Of a stretch of 64,000 nucleotides of DNA, positions 56,738-64,000 are shown one piece after another. Position numbers and translations under genes: made by a program. Where the stretch lies: assembly GCA_963920665.1 (NCBI GenBank), contig OY987265.1, forward strand, positions 22,387,001 to 22,451,000, read 5' to 3'. Source of the stretch: Straminergon stramineum. Taxonomy: Eukaryota > Streptophyta > Bryopsida > Hypnales > Calliergonaceae. The notes beneath the pieces are model-generated. The model was given only the letters and a program-made list of their open reading frames with translations. It was not told the DNA's origin and searched no databases. Numbering within the stretch: position 1 is the stretch's first letter; the number at the start of each line of letters is the position of its first letter.

Positions 56738-57779
56738 GTTTGTTACAGAAACTATGTAAAACTGCTTACATTTGGCACATAAGTTAATGTAGCAACGGAT
56801 TGACACACTTTTGGGGTGTCTTGGGGACTGGCAGCAATAACATTTGTAGCAGTTTAGATTCGTGATTCAAACTTAGAGTTTCTTCTTTGGATGGTTTTTT
56901 TCTTGTCCATTCATCTCTTTTGTTGAGCAGAGAAAGCCCAAGTGTTACAGTGTAGGTTTGATGTGGTGGGACTTTGGGTGGGTTTACATGTTGACACCAA
57001 GACCAGAGGATGGGAGATTCGAATTCAAGGTGGGGTAAAATTTGCATCATGTAGGTGTCTTAGCTCCTGAAATTCCTTAAAACTTAATTGTGCTTTTTTG
57101 AAGTGTGGCTTACAGGAATTGATGCAATTTGACTCTGACTTATTTTTGTTTGCAAAGTGATTGCTTGGATGTGAATTTTTGTTGCAAATCCAGAGGGATA
57201 ATTTGCACGCACGGGGAGCTTGGATGCAATTTGCAATTTTTAAAATTATTCTCGTTTGAATCATATGCCAATTTTTTGGAATGATTGAAGGACTAGAAAG
57301 GGATTGTCACTTGGTAGGGTTTTTTGCCACTTGAGGTTATAAAAGTTCAATTCTTTCTCAAGTGTCGTGATGTAAAATTAGAGTCTTTGGATTGTAAATG
57401 AACATAAATGTTTTTTCATGATATGAACATTGGTTATGTAAGTTTTTTTCCTAATTGTAAGGTGAAGTAAAGGGAACAAGTAATTTTCATTTTTGACCCT
57501 CTATATCTTCTATTGTTTACATTCAATGATTTATTTGATTTGAACTACATTTCATAGTGTAATTAGTGGAATAGGGTATGATAATAATTCATAATTCTTT
57601 TAAGAAAATATTCTTGTTTTTAGGAGGTGAAAGTGAAAACACAATTGAAGTTGAAAAACACATGACTTTTCGGATATTTCTAATAAATTTTTATTTTAAT
57701 GCTTGTTATATGAAAATTGGCTATATTGATTTGGGACAATTTGAATTGTAGAATTTGATGTGTCGGTGAGTGATATTAA
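56738..57779. other. 3' flank of the GET2-like gene, no further gene
   Basis: Non-coding. Composition becomes progressively AT-rich after about 57.2 kb. Nothing else is recognised. Confidence 0.55.
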
Positions 57780-58679
57780 TTGCTAAAGGACCAAAGCTTT
57801 TTTTGCCAAATAACACTCAAAATTGCCATTTCTATTGCAAAGAATAGAAAAATTTGAAATTTGTATTTTTTGGGACATCTAACCATAGGCTCTTACACCC
57901 AACAAGTATAAAAGTGTAGAATAAATTTCAAAAATTTTGTCTACACACATTGCAAGATATTTGCATTTAAAGTGAAGAAAATAATTATTTTTGCACATTG
58001 CTAGACTAGATTATTTGACTTTGAACCTTCTTAACTTAAATTTTTTGCACTATAGAGATTTGAGGCTTTATGGTGGGAAATTGAGTTCAAAGTCTAGGAA
58101 GAAAAAAATATTTCAAAAGAATTTAATTTTCATTCTTAAAAAAATTGTTAGGTAGAAGTAGATAAGAGATAGAAGGAAAATCTAAATTATGAATATCACT
58201 AAGATGGAATTAAAATGCACAAATTCCAATGTTGAGATTGTTCTAGCAAGAAAACTAAACCGTGTGGAACATTTATTTCTGAAAAATTGTAAAAGTTGCA
58301 TTCAAAAATGAAACCTATAAGTTATTTTTCTAGAAGATGCTTAGATTGCTTGAAAATCAAGATTGTCCATAACTTTCACATCACTTATCCAAATGAAATA
58401 AATTAAAGCTTTCTATGTAGACAAAAAATAATCTATGATATTTTTTAAATTCAAATCTTTGAAATCTATTTTTGCTACCCAATCTCCCTTGTTTTGAGCT
58501 AATTTGGGCATAACTTTTGTTCCTGGGTGCCAATTGAAAAGAAGTTACAGGAATCCCATGAAGCTAATCAATTTTTCTATCTTTACAAAAAGTTTCAAAA
58601 AATCATTACAAAAATTGAGACCATAGGTATGTGCTCGAAAGCCAATTTATCCTCTTAGGAGATAATGGTCCTTTATGGG
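57780..58679. mobile_element. TTAA-family element, diverged copy A3
   Basis: Starts after TTAA (57776-57779) with a changed TTGCTAAAGGACC and ends GGTCCTTTATGGG followed by TTGA. Its interior matches copies A1 and A2, including CATTGCAAGATATTTGCATT. Both ends are mutated, so this is an older copy. Confidence 0.6.
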
Positions 58680-61167
58680 TTGATCTTGACATATACAAAT
58701 GCATTCCATTTTGCCCAACCATCCAAGCCTTTTTTTAATTAATGTTTTTGTTGACTTCTAATTGAAATTTGTTATCTTGCTCAATAAAATTAGTGACATC
58801 TACTTGATCTATCGTAGACATAGGGCACAATAGGAAAGAAGAAGCCTAAAAAGAATTCATAAAATTTGGAAAATTATTTTTCAACCAAACACTTTGTAGG
58901 GAGAAAAATGGAATAAAAAAAATGATTTTTTTGAAAACCTTGTTTTTTTTTAAATAAAGAAACTTTTGACAAGATATATCAACCCTTCCTTTCCTTAGGA
59001 GATATTTGTTCTTAGGAATAATTCAATAGGATAAATAATTATCACAACATGTCATATCCATCATGCTTATCCACCTAATTCATCCATTAATGTAAAATCT
59101 CCATTTACCATATAACAATGGAGAAGTTCCATTGACCATATATTAGATGAATAATTAACATTCTCATACAACAATCTAGAAATTTATACCATGTAAAATT
59201 TTGCACATTTATTTTGTGTTAAAATTGAGAAAAAAATAATAATAAAAAACATAATGCCAATAAAATTAAAGTATTTTTACACTTAGGTTGGACTTTTATA
59301 TGACTAGAATAAAAAAAACTTCTAGATAAGATAAAACAATTTCAAATTACTGTGCATAGAAGTGTATTGAAAAGAAGCTCTTGAAAACGGTTGCATTGGT
59401 TGATTCATTTGATTGAAAGAGTTGGAGTTGTGGCTCAAGTTGAATTGGCCAATAGTGGCAAAATAATGGAGACCATTCACAATTCCTTATTCTTCAATAA
59501 TATCCATTTGCTTCCCAATTGAAGTTATTGAAGTTGTTGAGAGTTGTAAATTCAAAAAATTTCAACTAAACATATGCATTTCAAAATCAAGATAGCTTGG
59601 TTCAATTTTTATTATTTAAAAAAATATATTTTTATTTTAAAATAATATTTTAATTCATTAATTTATATACATGTACAATTTTTTGATAGTTTTTAAATTT
59701 TTTATTTAATTGGATATATAAATGTAATTTTCTTATTATAAATATATTATTAATTCATTTATTTGTTACAAATTTTTGAATTAGGGTTTACCCGTTTTCA
59801 TTATTAGTTCATTTTCTAATTTGAACCATTTTGCCAAAACATATAGAATGTCATTTGAGTGACATCTTCAAAAGAAGTATGCTTACAATTTTATATCAAT
59901 ACATGTCACTTAGTATGTCATGAAGAATCCCTGAAATCATTGCTAAAGGCTATTAAATTAATTTTTAAATTCATCATTTATTTTTTATTTTTAAACAGGC
60001 CCTCTATTCATGATCTCTATTTTTGTCTAAATTGTACCACCTCTATTCATGAAAACCTCAAGTTGCTTTTGGATACATCTATTTCCAACACCTACACAAT
60101 TCATAGTTGATTCATATGGCATCTAGAAAAATGTGCAACAATAGAGTCTATAATACTCTTTTTACTTCATAGAAAGTCCAACCAAAAATTTGACAATTCA
60201 ATAATAAGAGCAATGTTCAATGGCTTATTGGGAAGCATTTAGTTGTAGTTACCTTAATATTCATAATGAACATAATCTTAGTCATTGATTTCTTCATTGT
60301 GTTGAATTTTTTTAAATTGAAATAATTTTAGAAATAATAATTATTTGTTGGTTAATACGTGAGACAATTTTCGATGACAAATGACATCAATGTCAATAAA
60401 ACAATGGGAAATCCCAAGTCAACTTGTTCTTACTATTCACATGAAGAATGAAAACAAAAAAGGATGATAATTTCATTAAGTGAAAAATTTACTACAAGGC
60501 AATTTTACTCCCTTCCTATGTTTCCCTCCTAATCACATGGAAGTGCACAACCATTGTTTTGATTGCTAATGTGGACGAAGGTGTCACTAATTTTGGAAAA
60601 CGGCTTAGAAGTTCGCCAACTTTGCCGGCATATGGAAGTGTGCCCTAATTAACCCAACTCAAATTTCAACTCAAATTTCACCTGTATGATCAATGGAGCC
60701 TCTAACGTAAGGTAAGGTTATTGGACGGACGGGAGCCTCTACTTAATATTCATCCACCGTAATCATCCCTCCGTATTCATCCAACTTTCTAGTGGACGGG
60801 CGACGAAAATGGACAGAAAATGGCGCCGCACGGCGTTCACTCAGTTGTGGCTGCCTGGAGACCATTCATTCAATCACCTGTCCCTTGAAAAAGAGCTTTA
60901 GGGTTTAGGGCGCTGCTGCGTGGCCAAGCTCCACTGCAGGTCGTCCTTTAATTAATCTGCCGGCTGATTGCTGCGGATTTTGCCATTCTTTTCACACATT
61001 TTTTCTCCTGCCGGAACTGTCTTGGTCCGCTTCACAAATTTCTCTTGCCGCAATTCTGGTCACAGGCTTTGTCTATTTTTTCCACCGGAGCTACAATTCA
61101 TTCACAAGATTTTCCTTGGTACTTCTAGGTTAATGGGCGTGATTTCCATTCTGAAACTTCGGAGGGA
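58680..61167. other. AT-rich spacer, then promoter/leader of the helicase gene
   Basis: 58.7-60.5 kb is AT-rich without a recognisable gene. From about 60.65 kb the sequence is less AT-rich, with a TTTAGGGTTTAGGG telobox-like motif near 60897-60910, and probably contains the promoter and 5' leader of the helicase gene. Confidence 0.5.
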
Positions 61168-64000
61168 ATGTTATGCATCACGAAGCTTTACCCGCGAAGA
61201 CTCATGTTAGGGAGCTGCATCTCCACAGTGGCCACCTCTTCCACTGTCCACCTGAGAATTCCTTCTTCTTCGAAGGCACTACTATTATCAAGTGTGCAGT
61301 CGGATAGAATGCTACGAGCTGTCCGATTCCAGGCTCACCGGCGGTTCCTTCGCCGGACGGACATCCGCCATGACCTCCGGCAGCTGGAGCCTTCGACCGT
61401 GCTTCATTCGTGCATTTCCCATGACGTAATTCGAGCGGAGGGTTCTCTTAGGGTAGAGTTGGGACTCGGAACGAAGGAGAAGAGGAGAATTGGATTGACT
61501 TCGTTCCGAAGTTACTTCCCGGCGACGCGTGCCTCTCTAGGCGATGCTACTTTCAGGAGTTTTAGGAAAGACTCGGGAAGAAGGGATGTCCTCAGCGCAC
61601 CTAATTATTCGAACAGGAGGAGCGTTTTTGGTGATGCCGGTGTTGGCTCTTTCACGCAGGCGCGGGAGTTGGGATTCTATTCTTACGAGCAATATTCGGA
61701 CGATGAATTAGGGTTTTGCGAGAATGATGTGACGCCGCAATTTGTTGATACGGAGAAGTGGAAGTGGAGGTTGACGCAGTTTCTTCGGGATGGAAAGCAG
61801 CAGGAGATAGTTTCGAATGACAAGAAAGACCGGAGAGACTATGATCATATTAAGTCATTGGTGAAGCAAATGGGTCTGCATGTGCAATTGTATACCAAGG
61901 TTCTAGTTATTAGCAAAGTGCCGCTTCCTAATTACCGGCCTGATCTGGATGAGCGGAGGCCGCAACGACTGGTATTGGACTGACTTCTCTTGCTTTCTCG
62001 AGTTGGCGAAGTGTTGCAACAGAGATGCTCAAGAATGTGTTTGATGTTATTGCTTGATTATTATTGTTCAGCTAACTTGAACACTTGAACTGAGGCAGAC
62101 GGTTCGAAGTTTCTCAGCAGTGGAATTTTTGCTCTAGCTCTATGGCCAAGCGAGATGCATCTTCTTTACATCTAAATATGGACACCGTACTATCTATCTT
62201 ACTATTTGTCTTGCTATGGCGCAGGTCAGTTTTCCAAGCCGAGTGCAAAGAAAAGTTGATACCCTGCTCAAGGAATTTACATTTCGCAAGAAGCGGGGTC
62301 AATTGTCTGCGTCCGAGGTTGGAAGTTTAGATGGGTACTCAGGAAGTGATATAAATGATGAAGAGGTAGAGCGTCTTCAGGAAGCAAGGACGAGTGACAT
62401 GTTACCAGGCATGGCCAGCGCAGTTCAAGAGATTCAGGCGAAGCGCAGTAGGCAAATTCGAAACAAGCAACGAAGTTGGCAGGAATCTGAAAAGGGTCGT
62501 CAGATGATGGAGTTCCGCAAAAATTTACCTGCTTATAAAGAGAGAGATTATCTATTAGCAGCTGTTGCAAAGAAACAGGTGAAGTTTGATTTTGTTACTG
62601 CGTATTGCTAGTATTTTGAATAGCAATGACTTTCTTTAGTATGTCCTGCATGCTAGTAGTGGAGAATGGCCATTAATCCACTGGTTTTGCAATGTTACAG
62701 GTCATTGTAGTTTCGGGTGAAACGGGCTGTGGAAAAACAACACAATTGCCTCAGTATATTCTCGAATCAGAAATTGATGCAGGGCGAGGAGCAACTTGTA
62801 ATATAATATGTACACAGCCTCGTCGAATATCCGCTGTATCAGTAGCGGAGAGAGTAGCTGCAGAAAGGGGGGAAACTATTGGTGAATCTGTTGGTTATCA
62901 AGTGCGACTAGAGGGTATGCGAAGTCAGCAAACCCAGTTACTCTTCTGCACGACGGGAATTTTGCTACGAAGGTTGATGAATGACTCAGAATTGAAGGGT
63001 GTTAGCCATGTCGTTGTGGATGAAATCCATGAGCGAGGTATGAATGAAGATTTCTTATTGATCGTTTTGAAAGACCTACTTCCTCGTCGGCCAGACCTCC
63101 GCCTTGTACTTATGAGTGCCACTCTGAATGCGGAGCTATTTTCTTCCTTCTTCAAAAGAGCTCCCATGGCACATATTCCAGGGTTCACTCACCCCGTTGA
63201 ATCTCTTTTTCTTGAAGATGCTCTGGAATTAACTGGTTACCGGCTTACTGCCACAAATCAGATTGATGATTATGGTCAGGATAAAATGTGGAAAATGCGG
63301 AAGCAGTATGTAACGACTCGCAAGAAGAATCCTTTGAATAGTTTAGCTGATGAAGCCTTAGTTGACCAAGACTATCGCCACCTTTCTCCTCGAACTCAAG
63401 CCTCCTTAGCAGCCTGGAGTCCAGACAATCTTGGCTTCAATCTGATCGAAAATGTCCTCCTTCATATTATGCAACAGAAGCGAGAAGGTGCTGTTCTTGT
63501 GTTCATGACAGGATGGGAGGAAATATCTGCGCTGAAAGAACAACTACGGAGTCATCCAGTTTTAGGTAATCCTGCCCGAGCTCAGGTCTTAGCTTGTCAT
63601 GGATCCATGGCTACTGCGGAACAGAAACTCATATTTGGGCACCCACCTCCTGGAGTTCGAAAAATAGTGCTGGCAACTAACATGGCAGAGACCAGCATCA
63701 CAATTGATGATGTTGTCTTTGTCGTAGATTGTGGAAAAGCTAAAGAAACTTCTTATGATGCTTTGAACAATACTCCCTGCCTTTTGCCGACATGGATTTC
63801 ACAAGCATCAGCAAGGCAAAGACGGGGTAGGGCTGGTAGGGTGATGCCTGGAGTTTGTTACCATCTGTATCCCAGGGCTGTTTATGATGCTTTTGCAGAG
63901 TATCAGCAACCTGAGCTACTTCGTACCCCTCTTCATTCCCTCTGCCTTCAGATTAAAAGTCTAAAGCTTGGAAGCATTGGCCAGTTTTTGTCAAGGGCCT
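61168..64000 (+). CDS. DEAH/DExH-box RNA helicase (DHX36-like, plant DExH3 type), 3' end outside window
   Basis: Exons 61168-61971, 62225-62578 and 62701 to beyond 64000 join in phase 0; 819 residues are visible without a stop. Family members unwind RNA using ATP. The first ~190 residues are variable and Arg/Ser-rich, compatible with an organelle-targeting leader. The plant-specific WKWRLTQFL...[11 protein letters not shown] and [17 protein letters not shown] segments precede the core, as in DExH3-type proteins. Helicase motifs: [12 protein letters not shown] (391-401), Ia [18 protein letters not shown] (from 493), III SATLN (525-529), [11 protein letters not shown], and [10 protein letters not shown] (759-766). 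All look intact. The HA2 and OB-fold parts should lie beyond the window. Start at 61168 is the first in-frame ATG; ATG 61204 is an alternative. Confidence 0.94.

Overview
This window looks like nuclear DNA from a land plant. Split genes use GT..AG introns, and the recognisable proteins are typical plant ones: a GpsA-type glycerol-3-phosphate dehydrogenase with a Ser-rich transit-peptide-like leader, two patatin-like acyl hydrolases with the DGGGVRG signature, a GET2-type receptor, a plant DExH helicase, and Gly/Pro-rich wall-type proteins. Low gene density, AT-rich spacers and many degenerate transposons suggest a repeat-rich genome. A non-seed plant such as a bryophyte is possible, but species cannot be fixed from the sequence alone.

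Layout: 0.7-15.1 kb is a glycine-rich protein locus (gene at 710-1709, a second multi-exon gene at 12267-14321, and a decayed copy at 14803-15103), split by about 9 kb of AT-rich repeats. 17.9-20.2 kb is a two-exon glycerol-3-phosphate dehydrogenase gene. 20.2-29.0 kb is repeats and small terminal-inverted-repeat elements, with one orphan exon-like segment. 29.5-31.2 kb is an intronless patatin-like gene. 31.7-39.0 kb is a dead LINE retrotransposon carrying a nested 1.9 kb DNA element. 42.6-48.5 kb (minus strand) is an eight-exon patatin-like gene with a long C-terminal extension. 49.3-55.2 kb is mostly transposon-derived. 55.3-56.7 kb is a GET2-like gene. 57-61 kb is repeats. 61.2 kb to the end is the 5' two thirds or so of a DEAH/DExH RNA helicase gene that runs out of the window.

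The genes do not form a pathway cluster. The two patatin-like genes are paralogues about 11 kb apart in convergent orientation. The dehydrogenase makes glycerol-3-phosphate, a glycerolipid backbone, and the patatins hydrolyse acyl lipids, but no functional coupling is shown.

Two signals stand out. First, at least eight non-autonomous elements are flanked by TTAA and begin CCC/CCCC and end GGG/GGGG, the hallmark of the piggyBac superfamily, which is not a usual plant superfamily. One copy can be compared with a paralogous empty site inside this same window that carries a single TTAA. Second, local tandem duplication repeatedly touches gene structure: the 5' splice site of the dehydrogenase intron is copied three more times, the first donor of the large patatin gene is duplicated, phase-0 exons of a glycine-rich gene are multiplied, and both patatin genes have repeat arrays directly upstream of the start codon.
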